From assembly GCF_018457175.1 (NCBI RefSeq), contig NZ_JAGFNU010000002.1, positions 62,001 through 126,000 on the forward strand: 64,000 nt of DNA. The letters are read 5' to 3'. Of the stretch, positions 15,969-24,772 are shown piece by piece (the first letter of the stretch is position 1; every line of letters begins with the position of its first letter). Under the pieces are notes generated by a model. The model saw nothing but the letters and a program-made list of their open reading frames with translations. It had not been told where the DNA came from and made no database searches. This DNA comes from Pseudohalocynthiibacter aestuariivivens (GTDB taxonomy: Bacteria; Pseudomonadota; Alphaproteobacteria; Rhodobacterales; Rhodobacteraceae). Both the position numbers and the translations under genes were made by a program.

Positions 15969-17516
15969 GTGCGGGTGGACAACAGGGTATATTTAGGCGG
16001 CGGTGGCGAAGATTACGCAATCGACCAGGGCGTATTGTTGAAATACGCCAATCGGCACGGGCTTATTGCTGGCGCGACCGGCACTGGTAAAACGGTGACA
16101 CTGCAAATCCTTGCCGAAGGGTTTTCTGATGCCGGGGTTCCTGTGTTCCTTTCGGATGTGAAAGGCGATCTTTCCGGTCTCGCAGCCCCCGGCTCTGCCG
16201 AGTTCAAATTGCACGATGCTTTCATGAGCCGTGCTAAGACCATCGGCTTTGACGATTACAGTTACAAATCTTTCCCAACGACGTTCTGGGATCTTTTCGG
16301 CGAGGAAGGTCATCCCATTCGAACGACGGTCGCTGAAATGGGGCCGCTGTTGATCGGTCGATTGCTTGAACTGACAGAGGCGCAGGAAGGTGTGCTCAAC
16401 ATTGCGTTTCGTGTTTCGGATGAGCAGGGTTTACCTCTTCTAGACCTCAAAGACCTACAAGCGCTGCTTATCTGGGTTGGCGAAAACAACAAATCCCTGT
16501 CATTGCAATACGGGAACGTTTCTGTCGCCTCGATCGGGGCTATTCAGCGTCGTTTGCTGGTTCTCGAAAACCAGGGTGGCGCCCTAATTTTCGGCGAACC
16601 AGCGCTGGACCTGAATGACATGATGACGGTGGACGACGCAGGCCGCGGGCGCATTAATATTCTGACTTCCGCTGCCCTAATGGGGGCTCCGCGCCTTTAT
16701 GCAACCTTCCTGCTTTGGTTGCTGTCTGAGTTGTTTGAAGAACTCCCGGAAGTTGGTGACCCCGACAAACCAAAGCTCGTGTTTTTCTTTGATGAGGCGC
16801 ATCTTTTGTTTGATGACGCGCCCAAGGCTCTGGTGACGAAAGTCGAACAGGTGGCACGCCTGATCCGTTCAAAAGGCGTTGGTGTTTATTTCGTCACGCA
16901 AAATCCGCAGGATGTGCCAGAGAATATCCTCGGCCAGTTGGGCAATCGTATCCAGCATGCGCTTCGCGCCTTTACCGCGAAAGATCGAAAGGCATTGCGC
17001 CACGCTGCGGAGACATACCGCGACAACTCAAGGTTCGATACGGAACAGGCAATCCGCGAGGTAGGTGTTGGCGAGGCCGTAACCTCAACACTTGAAAAGA
17101 AAGGCGCACCAGGGGTCGTGGAACGTACGCTGGTACGCCCACCATCTTCTCAACTGGGACCCATAAGCGCCGAGTTGCGCCGTCTTGTCATGGCTGAGTC
17201 TCCGGTTGCCGGGAAATACGACACGGCCAAAGACCGAGAGTCAGCCTACGAAATGCTGAAAGAGCGTGCTGCGCGCGCCGCAAAAGAAGCGGAAGAGGCA
17301 GAACGACTAGAAGAAGAAGCCGAAGAAGCGGAGCGCGAACATAAGGCAGGGCGGCGTTATTCCGGAACGCGCGTCGAACGTTCGACTTCGAGCCGCAGAA
17401 GAGAGCCAGATGGCTTTGTGGAATCACTGAGTAAAGTCGTGATAAAGGAACTCAAAGGGACCACGGGCCGTCGTATCGTGCGCGGTATCTTTGGCACATT
17501 GTTCAAAGGGCGCTAA
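15969..17516 (+). CDS. HerA-like helicase domain protein (DUF853, YjgR type)
   Basis: 515 residues from a GTG start. The Walker A motif is [12 protein letters not shown] (about 35-46), Walker [15 protein letters not shown] (about 270-283), and the sensor region [29 protein letters not shown] (split around 305-333) is typical of DUF853 proteins. These belong to the FtsK/HerA P-loop ATPases. A charged, coiled-coil-like tail (about 415-465, rich in [10 protein letters not shown]) follows, then a basic C-terminus. The family is widespread and conserved, but its substrate is unknown; DNA translocation or repair is assumed from homology. It stands alone, without the NurA nuclease partner of archaeal HerA. 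Confidence 0.88.
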   Translation: MRVDNRVYLGGGGEDYAIDQGVLLKYANRHGLIAGATGTGKTVTLQILAEGFSDAGVPVFLSDVKGDLSGLAAPGSAEFKLHDAFMSRAKTIGFDDYSYKSFPTTFWDLFGEEGHPIRTTVAEMGPLLIGRLLELTEAQEGVLNIAFRVSDEQGLPLLDLKDLQALLIWVGENNKSLSLQYGNVSVASIGAIQRRLLVLENQGGALIFGEPALDLNDMMTVDDAGRGRINILTSAALMGAPRLYATFLLWLLSELFEELPEVGDPDKPKLVFFFDEAHLLFDDAPKALVTKVEQVARLIRSKGVGVYFVTQNPQDVPENILGQLGNRIQHALRAFTAKDRKALRHAAETYRDNSRFDTEQAIREVGVGEAVTSTLEKKGAPGVVERTLVRPPSSQLGPISAELRRLVMAESPVAGKYDTAKDRESAYEMLKERAARAAKEAEEAERLEEEAEEAEREHKAGRRYSGTRVERSTSSRRREPDGFVESLSKVVIKELKGTTGRRIVRGIFGTLFKGR

Positions 17517-17588
17517 CCCGTTTCCTTCGAAACCTCTGAATATCCCTGCCTGAGGTGTTTAGCGGGGAACTTGAAACTTGCAAAAAAC

Positions 17589-18896
17589 CTAGAGCGGCCG
17601 GATTTTCAGTTTTGTGATCCGGTTTGCTTTGCGCGTCACAATTTCGAAACGAAAACCATGAAAGCTGAATACCTGGCCCTGTGACGGGATCATCTGTGCT
17701 TCGTGTATCACAAGTCCTGCGATCGTGTTTGCCTCTTCATCAGGCAATTGCCAGTCTGTAGCCCTTTTGAGATCGCGAATTGTTGTCGCACCGTCAACAA
17801 GAATTTGTCCATCCTCCAGGCGCTTCATAGGAGGGCCATCCTCACTGTCGAATTCGTCAGTAATTTCACCGACGATTTCTTCAAGGATGTCCTCAAGCGT
17901 AATCAACCCCTGAAGCGCACCATATTCATCTACGACCAGCGCAAAATGCGTATGACGGCGTAGGAACTGGCGCATCTGGTCATCGAGTGTCGCTGTTTCC
18001 GGTATGAAATAGGGTTTCATCGCAACATCAAGCACTTTGAAATCTTTGAGCGCTTCTTCAGATGCTTCAGGCCCACGGATCAAACGGTCCATTGCGCGCA
18101 AAAGGTTTTTCGAATGTACAACTCCAACTATATTATCCGGATCACCCTTGTAGATCGGCAAACGCGTATGGGGCGATTGCAGGCATTGCGAAAGTATTTG
18201 CTCGGCCTCTTCTTCGACATTGATCATTTCAATCTCAGAGCGATGCAACATGATCTCTTCGACCGTTCGGTCCCCAAGGTCCAGCGCACCGAGCAGACGG
18301 TCACGGTCTTCTTTCTGAACAGATCCTTCGGAATGGCCAAGTGAAATTGCACCTGCAATTTCTTCACGTAACGCCAGAATATGGCTGTCAGGATCTGTTT
18401 TGACCCCAAACATACTCAGAATGATACGCACGACTGCACGCACGGACGACACAATTGGCGATAGAACCAAAATTACAATTCTGATCACAGGAGATACCCG
18501 CGCAGCCGCGACTTCCGGGTTTGTGATTGCGTAGGTTTTGGGCAGCACTTCTGCGAAAACCAGAACCAGAACCGTCATGACCAGTGTTGCAAGCGCAACG
18601 CCGCTTTCACCGAAAGAACGGGTGAACAAGGCGGTCGCAAGTGACGTCGCCAGAATATTTACAAGGTTGTTCCCAAGCAGAACCGCCCCGATCAGGCGCT
18701 CATTATCTTCGGTCACGTTCAGCGCACATTCAGCACCCTTTGACCCCTTATCAGCCTGTGCGCGAAGCTTTCCGCGTGACGCAGCCGTCAGCGCGGTTTC
18801 CGAACCCGAGAAAAAACCAGACAAAAGAAGCAGGGCAACAATTGCGCCTGCTGTCGTCCAGAAAGTCGTATCCATAAATGTTTCAGTACTGGGCAT
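17589..18896 (-). CDS. CNNM/CorC-HlyC family membrane protein
   Basis: 435 residues. A DUF21 (CNNM) transmembrane domain covers about 1-200, starting FWTTAGAIVALLLLSGFFSGSETALTA (about 12-38) with the Ser-Gly-Ser-Glu-Thr hallmark. Next come a pair of CBS domains (about 215-335; the second includes HFALVVDEYGALQGLITLEDI) and a CorC_HlyC domain (about 350-435, ILVDGATTIRDLKRA). Relatives handle magnesium or cobalt efflux at the inner membrane. It is 106 bp downstream of xerD on the same strand, so it may share that transcript. Start codon choice between residues 1 and 8 is not decided by a ribosome site. Confidence 0.88.
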   Translation of the reverse strand: MPSTETFMDTTFWTTAGAIVALLLLSGFFSGSETALTAASRGKLRAQADKGSKGAECALNVTEDNERLIGAVLLGNNLVNILATSLATALFTRSFGESGVALATLVMTVLVLVFAEVLPKTYAITNPEVAAARVSPVIRIVILVLSPIVSSVRAVVRIILSMFGVKTDPDSHILALREEIAGAISLGHSEGSVQKEDRDRLLGALDLGDRTVEEIMLHRSEIEMINVEEEAEQILSQCLQSPHTRLPIYKGDPDNIVGVVHSKNLLRAMDRLIRGPEASEEALKDFKVLDVAMKPYFIPETATLDDQMRQFLRRHTHFALVVDEYGALQGLITLEDILEEIVGEITDEFDSEDGPPMKRLEDGQILVDGATTIRDLKRATDWQLPDEEANTIAGLVIHEAQMIPSQGQVFSFHGFRFEIVTRKANRITKLKIRPL

Positions 18897-19002
18897 TTTA
18901 TTCCGATTTTTCCGCGTCAGATGGTTTCGTTTGTTATGGGGACTCAGGCGTTTCTATTCAAGCGGGTTGACGGGTTCAGACAGGCGTCAATTGGAACCGG
19001 GT

Positions 19003-19929
19003 TCATTCGTCGTCGGTGGCCAAAGGATGATTTTCCAGAACCAAAGCTTTCAGGCGTTCATCAAGAACATGCGTATAGATCTCAGTAGTTGCGAGGTCAG
19101 CGTGGCCCAACAGTGTCTGGATCGAACGCAGGTCTGCGCCTCTGGCCAGAAGATGCGTTGCAAAGGCGTGACGCAATGTGTGAGGCGTTACTTTTTCTGG
19201 CGAAAGTCCCGAATGGGCCGCGATTTCCTTAATCAGAACGAAAAACCGCTGACGCGTCATATGGCCGTCTTTGCCGCGCGCCGGAAAGAGAAACCGTGAC
19301 ACCGGTTTTCCGTTTTTTTGGGCGAGTTTTTCGGCCTCGTCCCGTACAAAAACCCAGTCCTGTGTTGCCTGCCGTGCAGGCGGGGAAAGCGGGACCATCC
19401 GCTCTTTGTCACCTTTCCCACGAACCAGGATCAGTTTTGGGTCTCCGCGCACTGCACTGACCGGCAATGAGACAAGTTCGCTGACACGCAGGCCTGTCGC
19501 GTATAAAATCTGCATGAGGCATGTGTTGCGAAGCTTTTCGTCGTTGCTCTGACCGACTTCGCCTGCGGCCAAAAGCATCCCATCAACTTCCGCCTCAGAC
19601 AGGGTTTTAGGCAGGCGTTTGTCTTTGCCTGGCCCCTTGATTTGTAACGCGGGATTGTCAGTGCGCCAGGCTTCTTCAAAAGCGAAGCGGTAAATTTGTT
19701 TAATCGAAGACAAACGCCGTGCCCTTGTGGCGCGTGCCAAACCTTCTGCATCGCAGGATATGAGGTAGGCTTCTATATCAGCACGTTCCGCAGATGCAAA
19801 ATCAAGCTTACGGTTTCTGAGCCAGTCGGCGAAATTCAATAGGTCACGGCCATACGCTTCTTGCGTGTTGCGCGCTGAATTCAGTTCGGCGGCTTGCGCC
19901 TCTAGAAAAGTGGATATCCAACGCTCCAT
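19003..19929 (-). CDS. xerD: Site-specific tyrosine recombinase XerD
   Basis: 308 residues with the two-domain Xer architecture. The N-terminal SAM-like core-binding domain (about 1-90) includes NTQEAYGRDLLNFADWL. The catalytic residues are Arg in LYATGLRVSEL (about 150), Lys in VRGKGDKERMVPL, His-x-x-Arg in HTLRHAFATHLLARG, His in LGHADLATTEIYTH and the nucleophile Tyr in the same block. XerC and XerD resolve chromosome dimers at dif. Its start codon directly abuts the stop of the upstream exported protein gene, an operon arrangement. XerC versus XerD is judged by overall similarity, not proven. Confidence 0.88.
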   Translation of the reverse strand: MERWISTFLEAQAAELNSARNTQEAYGRDLLNFADWLRNRKLDFASAERADIEAYLISCDAEGLARATRARRLSSIKQIYRFAFEEAWRTDNPALQIKGPGKDKRLPKTLSEAEVDGMLLAAGEVGQSNDEKLRNTCLMQILYATGLRVSELVSLPVSAVRGDPKLILVRGKGDKERMVPLSPPARQATQDWVFVRDEAEKLAQKNGKPVSRFLFPARGKDGHMTRQRFFVLIKEIAAHSGLSPEKVTPHTLRHAFATHLLARGADLRSIQTLLGHADLATTEIYTHVLDERLKALVLENHPLATDDE

Positions 19930-21474
19930 TTATCCGTGCCGTTCCATCAGCATAAGCTGCAGGGCTGCTTTGCGGGCAATATCCTCAAGCCCGACTGCGC
20001 GGTAGAACCTTAACGCACGGCTTACTTTTTCAAGATCGCCTGCTGCCCCTTCATTGAACATTTGGTTGGCAATTAGGATGGCCTCTCCCAATCGGTTATC
20101 GGCCAGCTTGCGGGACAAATCATCAGACAGCTCTCCGCTGTCAAACCCATCGCGTATCGCTTCTGCCATTGCAGAAGGCGCAGGGGCTGACGCTGGCGCA
20201 CCTGTTGCTAGGGCACTCAGGAACTTGTCTTCATCGTTGATCGGGGAATATGCACGCGAGAGCGTTTCATAGCTGTCAGACAGCAAGCCCAGATGAAAGG
20301 CGAGACCTGCGGAACGCCCAGCCAGCGAAATACCGTCCAACTCATTTGCATATAATTTTGCAAATGGCCGTTCCAATCCAACGCGCTGCATTTCACGCCA
20401 GATCACTGGCAGTATCTGATCAATCGCCTCAGCATCACGGTTTCTGACGGCTAGATCGAACCGTTGCAGGGCATCAACCCTGTTCCAAACTCCGCCCGAC
20501 GCAGCTGGTGATCGCTCGGTATATATTCCGAGTAATTGATTGGCGGGTATCGCGCCGACGCGTGCCAATCGTTCTGCAGCCTCGAGCCGGGCTTTCCAGC
20601 CAGAACTTGGCCGTAGATCTGCCTGCGCAAAGGCACGCGGTAATGTACTGCTGGAAATTGGTTCTCCGATCGCTTCCAGCATCCGAAAAACAAGCGGGCT
20701 TGGACGTGATGGCGTTGAAAGGGGGGGCTCGCCTTCAAACAGTTCAGGGTCGAGGAACCTGGCAATCAGGTCATATTCATCAGGCGCGACATATCCCAAG
20801 GCCTCGGCAGAATTCAGCGTCAGGGCGGCTGCATTCCAATCGCCGTTCCGCGCCAGACAGAAAATGCGTGCCTGGTAGGTCGGTGCGATATCGCCGTTGC
20901 TGCGCAACGCATCACAGGCCAGATTTTCTGTACCCGTCAACAATGCAACGTCAAACCAACGGCGAAACAGTTCCGGTGTTGTCGGTCCGGCGCGTTCAAG
21001 CAAGGCTTGCGCGTCATCAAGAGCGCCGAGTTCCAACAACTGGTCAACACGCGCCAGCAGTAAAGCTCCGGACCCGTCTGCATCATTTGGTGCTGAAGCT
21101 TCCGCAAGCAAGAGACTGCGGTTAAGTTCAGCGATCGCTGGTAAAGTCTCGGTAGATCCCTGTCTTATCAGACGAACAAGGGCTGCGCTGCTGCTGGATT
21201 CCCACAAGTTATTTGGAAGACCTGTCACCGAGGAGGGCAATAGCCCAACAGCATCCGGGTTGGGCGCATCCAATGGCTGACTGGTGATGACTTCGATTGA
21301 CGCGCTTTCTGTCGCAGCTTCTTCACCAAAGGGCACCCCATCAGCGTCCAAGTGAGATGGCAGCGCAACTGATTCTGACAGCCAATCGATGACCGAAAGC
21401 GGCGCCTCGGCCATTGCCTGACCGTTAATAAACAGCAAAACCCCCGCCAAAGCGAAGGCATTTTTATTCCTCAT
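19930..21474 (-). CDS. Uncharacterised exported protein upstream of xerD
   Basis: 514 residues that I do not recognise as a named family. The N-terminus MRNKNAFALAGVLLFINGQAMAEA is a Sec signal peptide with AMA-EA cleavage. The remainder is alanine- and leucine-rich and mostly helical, with recurring patterns such as LDDAQALLERAGPTTPELFRRWFDVALLTG and DWNAAALTLNSAEALG, like degenerate tetratricopeptide-type repeats. It should be periplasmic. Its ATG overlaps the end of a 44-residue membrane protein gene and its stop abuts the xerD start, so the three are probably co-transcribed. No function is proposed beyond a likely scaffold or interaction role. Confidence 0.75.
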   Translation of the reverse strand: MRNKNAFALAGVLLFINGQAMAEAPLSVIDWLSESVALPSHLDADGVPFGEEAATESASIEVITSQPLDAPNPDAVGLLPSSVTGLPNNLWESSSSAALVRLIRQGSTETLPAIAELNRSLLLAEASAPNDADGSGALLLARVDQLLELGALDDAQALLERAGPTTPELFRRWFDVALLTGTENLACDALRSNGDIAPTYQARIFCLARNGDWNAAALTLNSAEALGYVAPDEYDLIARFLDPELFEGEPPLSTPSRPSPLVFRMLEAIGEPISSSTLPRAFAQADLRPSSGWKARLEAAERLARVGAIPANQLLGIYTERSPAASGGVWNRVDALQRFDLAVRNRDAEAIDQILPVIWREMQRVGLERPFAKLYANELDGISLAGRSAGLAFHLGLLSDSYETLSRAYSPINDEDKFLSALATGAPASAPAPSAMAEAIRDGFDSGELSDDLSRKLADNRLGEAILIANQMFNEGAAGDLEKVSRALRFYRAVGLEDIARKAALQLMLMERHG

Positions 21475-21598
21475 CCAGCGTCACCGTGTCGCTTACATCT
21501 CTTTGAATAGGCGACAAATCACCCAGATAGGCAAAACTCACCAGCGCAACAATTCCTGCTACACCTAAAAAAACAACGGCTTTGAAAAATCGCCCCAT
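21464..21598 (-). CDS. 44-residue single-pass membrane protein
   Basis: The ATG at 21598 follows GAGGACAAAAACC. The product begins MGRFFKAVVFLGVAGIVALV and continues SFAYLGDLSPIQRDVSDTV, ending LDEE. Residues 5-25 form one transmembrane helix with a basic start, so the acidic tail is likely periplasmic. Its stop overlaps the start of the 514-residue exported protein by 11 bp, which is strong support for real translation. It stands 132 bp from aroK in divergent orientation. I do not recognise the family; an anchor or partner for the downstream periplasmic protein is the simplest idea. Confidence 0.65.
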   Translation of the reverse strand: MGRFFKAVVFLGVAGIVALVSFAYLGDLSPIQRDVSDTVTLDEE

Positions 21599-21730
21599 GG
21601 TTTTTGTCCTCTGCCCACATTTTTTCAATGGACCACGCTTTCGGCGGCCTCATGAATTATATATATAGCCTTTTGAGCAAGATCACGCCATTCAGGAGTT
21701 GATTTTTTAAGTAGGCGGGACTGTGCCGGT

Positions 21731-22285
21731 ATGGGTGACCGATTATTAAAGTCCGTTGTGCTGGTTGGCATGATGGGGGCAGGCAAGACTGCGGTCGGTA
21801 AATCGGTGGCCGTAAAACTGGGTGTGCCGTTTCTGGATTCAGACGAGCAAATCGAAATTGCGGCCAATATGACCATCGCCGAGATTTTTGAACGTGACGG
21901 CGAAGAATTTTTTCGTGAAAAAGAAACGCAAGTTATCAACCGGCTGCTGCTTGAAGAAAGCTGCATTCTCTCGACCGGAGGAGGCGCGTTTCTAGCGCAA
22001 CGCAACCGTGTGATCATTCGCGAACATGGGGTGTCGGTCTGGCTTCGGGCGGATCTGGATTTGTTGTGGAACCGCGTGCGTCACAAGACGACCCGTCCGC
22101 TTTTAAAAACGTCTGACCCATTTAAAACACTTTCCGAGATTTATGAGGCCCGTGTGCCGCTTTATGGACGAGCGGATATTATTGTCGATGCCAACCCGAA
22201 TTTTTCAATCGAAGAGATGGCAGAGACTGTTATCAAAGCGCTACACGCGCGACCCGATGTTTTGGAGATCAATAGAAATGCATGA
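21731..22285 (+). CDS. aroK: Shikimate kinase
   Basis: 184 residues. Walker A is GMMGAGKTAVGKSVA (about 13-27). The shikimate-binding Asp is in FLDSDEQIE and the Arg in FFREKE, with STGGGAF as the third conserved block and RPLLKT for the lid. It phosphorylates shikimate at O3 in the chorismate pathway, in the cytoplasm. The gene is followed by aroB with an 8-bp overlap, the common aroK-aroB order. Confidence 0.95.
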   Translation: MGDRLLKSVVLVGMMGAGKTAVGKSVAVKLGVPFLDSDEQIEIAANMTIAEIFERDGEEFFREKETQVINRLLLEESCILSTGGGAFLAQRNRVIIREHGVSVWLRADLDLLWNRVRHKTTRPLLKTSDPFKTLSEIYEARVPLYGRADIIVDANPNFSIEEMAETVIKALHARPDVLEINRNA

Positions 22286-23390
22286 AACGTTGCGCGTTAA
22301 TCTGGCCGAGCGGTCATATGACATTAAGATCGGTACAGGTTTGATCGTAAATGCCGGAGCCGAGATTTCGGCCTATCTGGATCGACCAAGGGTCGCTGTG
22401 CTGACGGATGAAAACGTTGCGGCGAAACATCTTGAGGCCTTGCGCACAGGACTTACAGCCAGTGGTGTTGACATGGTTGCACTGACGCTTCCTGCGGGCG
22501 AAGCGACTAAGTCCTGGCCACATTTTGAGAGATCTGTTGAATGGTTGCTTGAACAAAAGATCGAACGGCGTGATGTCGTCGTTGCTTTTGGTGGTGGCGT
22601 CATTGGTGACCTTGCTGGATTTGCTGCGGCGGTTCTGCGCCGGGGAGTCCGGTTTGTTCAAATCCCTACATCGCTGCTGGCACAGGTCGACAGTTCGGTT
22701 GGGGGTAAAACCGGGATCAACGCGCCACAAGGGAAAAACCTGATTGGGGCATTCCATCAACCAACACTGGTTTTGGCTGATATTGAAGTTCTCGGCACGC
22801 TTACGCCACGTGATTTTCTGGCAGGTTACGGCGAAGTTGCCAAATATGGGATGTTAGGGGACGAGGCGTTCTTTGAATGGCTTGAGAAGAATGGCCCGGC
22901 TCTTGCATCCGGTGACATGGAAGCGCGCGCCTATGCGGTGAAACGCTCTTGTGAAATGAAAGCAGATATCGTCGAGCGGGATGAAACAGAATTGGGTGAT
23001 CGCGCTTTGCTGAATCTGGGGCATACGTTTTGTCATGCGCTGGAGGCGGCAACGGGGTATTCCGACCGGCTTTTCCATGGCGAAGGCGTTGCCGTTGGCT
23101 GTGCTTTGGCTTTTGAGGTTTCCGCTCGAATGGGGTTTTGTTCACAGGAAAGCCCAAGTCGCGTCCGCGCGCATCTGAAAACGATGGGAATGAAGACAGA
23201 TCTTGCAGATATTAAGGGCGCTCTGCCGGATGCGGAAGCGCTGATCGCGTTGATGAGGCAGGACAAGAAAGTGGTCGATGGGCAAATAAAATTTGTGATG
23301 GCGCGCGCTATTGGCGATGCCTTTGTAACGTCTGACGTCGATCTGGATATTGTTAAAACAGTTCTGAGTGAAGCATTGGCAATGCGCTAA
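22278..23390 (+). CDS. aroB: 3-dehydroquinate synthase
   Basis: 370 residues from ATG 22278, which overlaps the aroK stop; a much longer frame starting at 22143 runs inside aroK and is rejected. The NAD-binding motif is AFGGGVIGDLAGFAAAV (about 97-113), followed by QIPTSLLAQVDSSVGGKTGIN with its active-site Lys. The metal ligands include Glu in GYGEVAKYG and His in NLGHTFCHALE and HGEGVAVG. It converts DAHP to 3-dehydroquinate, the second shikimate-pathway step. Coupled translation with aroK is expected. Confidence 0.95.
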   Translation: MHETLRVNLAERSYDIKIGTGLIVNAGAEISAYLDRPRVAVLTDENVAAKHLEALRTGLTASGVDMVALTLPAGEATKSWPHFERSVEWLLEQKIERRDVVVAFGGGVIGDLAGFAAAVLRRGVRFVQIPTSLLAQVDSSVGGKTGINAPQGKNLIGAFHQPTLVLADIEVLGTLTPRDFLAGYGEVAKYGMLGDEAFFEWLEKNGPALASGDMEARAYAVKRSCEMKADIVERDETELGDRALLNLGHTFCHALEAATGYSDRLFHGEGVAVGCALAFEVSARMGFCSQESPSRVRAHLKTMGMKTDLADIKGALPDAEALIALMRQDKKVVDGQIKFVMARAIGDAFVTSDVDLDIVKTVLSEALAMR

Positions 23391-23418
23391 TTTTCTTCAT
23401 TCCTTTTAACAAGAACGA

Positions 23419-23452
23419 AAAACCACCCCGTTTTATCCAAAGGGGTGGTTTT
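23419..23452. terminator. Bidirectional terminator between aroB and ssb
   Basis: AAAACCACCCC (23419-23429) pairs with GGGGTGGTTTT (23442-23452) around a 12-nt loop. It lies between convergent genes and has A/T runs on both sides. Confidence 0.85.
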
Positions 23453-23474
23453 AAATCGCCTAATACGGTGTTGT

Positions 23475-23969
23475 TTAGAACGGAATTTCGTCGTCTATAT
23501 CGCCTGCTGCGCCGCCACCTGTTGGCCCGCTGCCAAAGCTTCCACCACCGGACTGGTTACCGCCAGATTGACCGCCACCATAGCCGCCGGACTGACCACT
23601 GCCACCTTGGTTGTCACTGCGACCGTCCAACATAACGAGCGTGGAACCAAAGCCCTGAAGCACAACTTCGGTTGAATAACGGTCATTACCGGATTGGTCT
23701 TGCCACTTGCGCGTTTGCAACTGACCTTCAATATAGATCTTGCTGCCCTTGCGCAGATATTGCTCTGCTACGCGCACCAGCCCTTCGTTGAAAATCGCAA
23801 CAGTATGCCACTCCGTACGCTCACGACGCTCGCCAGTGTTTTTGTCTTTCCAATTTTCCGAAGTTGCGATGCGCAAGTTGCAAACCTTGCCGCCATTCTG
23901 AAAGGTCCGCACTTCCGGATCCTGGCCAAGATTACCTATTAGGATCACTTTATTTACCGAACCTGCCAT
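23475..23969 (-). CDS. ssb: Single-stranded DNA-binding protein
   Basis: 164 residues from ATG 23969, which follows AAGGAG; the longer frame to 24026 has no support. The OB fold spans about 1-110, with [20 protein letters not shown], then TEWHTVAIF and [15 protein letters not shown] Gly/Ser/Gln-rich disordered linker follows (about 112-155), and the acidic tip DDEIPF recruits partner proteins. It coats single-stranded DNA during replication, recombination and repair. Confidence 0.95.
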   Translation of the reverse strand: MAGSVNKVILIGNLGQDPEVRTFQNGGKVCNLRIATSENWKDKNTGERRERTEWHTVAIFNEGLVRVAEQYLRKGSKIYIEGQLQTRKWQDQSGNDRYSTEVVLQGFGSTLVMLDGRSDNQGGSGQSGGYGGGQSGGNQSGGGSFGSGPTGGGAAGDIDDEIPF

Positions 23970-24106
23970 TGGTCGCTCCTTCGAATCTGGTTTGAACTCA
24001 AAAGAACTTACACCACCCTGCCACACGAAAGAAAACCGGAATTATTGAAAAGCTGGCAGAATAGATAAAAATCGTTATATTACCGATCCGTGGATGGGGG
24101 TCCGTA

Positions 24107-24697
24107 ATGAAACGTCTATTTGTTGTGTTGTTTTCTTTGTCGATCAGCGCACCATCAGTCGGGATGACTGAGGGGCTGACTTTTTCGTCGTCTTCAAGAA
24201 CCGCGCTTTTTAGCTCTCAGACAAGAGTGCTTGATAACCGCTCTCGGTCGCAATACGCGAATTCAGTCAGGTTGCAGCCGCGATCGGTCAATACTCCGTC
24301 GCGCTACAACGTTCCAAACTATAGTGGGAATTACAGCGGGCCTTACATCGCATTGGCACGTGCAGCGGCGCGGCGCCACGGGATACCTGAGAACCTGTTT
24401 CTGAGACTTGTACAGCAAGAATCCGGCTGGAACGCGAATGCGAGATCGCACAAGGGTGCAATTGGGCTTGCTCAGTTGATGCCAGCCACAGCGCGAACTT
24501 TGGGGGTCAACCCACGTATTCCGTCGGAAAACCTTGAAGGCGGTGCTAGGTATCTGCGTGCGCAATACGAAACATTTCGTTCATGGCGGCTTGCCCTGGC
24601 AGCATACAACGCTGGGCCACAAGCCGTTACGCGCCACGGCGGTGTTCCCCCGTATCGCGAAACACGAAACTATGTGCGCCGTATTTTGGGAAGTTAA
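24107..24697 (+). CDS. Lytic transglycosylase (SLT domain)
   Basis: 196 residues. The N-terminus has a signal-like hydrophobic segment, [17 protein letters not shown]. After a low-complexity stretch, the SLT domain (about 80-196) has the catalytic Glu in [14 protein letters not shown], then [17 protein letters not shown] and [18 protein letters not shown]. It cleaves the MurNAc-GlcNAc bond of peptidoglycan with anhydro-product formation, in the periplasm. It is short and lacks additional domains, like the VirB1-type or small SltF-type enzymes; no secretion genes are nearby. It is flanked by terminators and is probably monocistronic. Confidence 0.88.
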   Translation: MKRLFVVLFSLSISAPSVGMTEGLTFSSSSRTALFSSQTRVLDNRSRSQYANSVRLQPRSVNTPSRYNVPNYSGNYSGPYIALARAAARRHGIPENLFLRLVQQESGWNANARSHKGAIGLAQLMPATARTLGVNPRIPSENLEGGARYLRAQYETFRSWRLALAAYNAGPQAVTRHGGVPPYRETRNYVRRILGS

Positions 24698-24728
24698 TAC
24701 CAGCTTCAGATTTTGATATTGAATAGAA

Positions 24729-24755
24729 AAAGGCCGGGGAATTTCCCCAGCCTTT
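24729..24755. terminator. Bidirectional terminator between SLT and ABC transporter genes
   Basis: AAAGGC-c-GGGG (24729-24739), loop AATTT, CCCC-a-GCCTTT (24745-24755), with one C/A mismatch. It separates convergent genes. Confidence 0.7.
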
Positions 24756-24772
24756 CGGTTTAATAGTCTAGA

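Noticed and set aside
22143-22277. N-terminal extension of aroB
   Set aside because: It lies inside aroK in another frame; AroB homology begins at ATG 22278, which overlaps the aroK stop in normal operon style.
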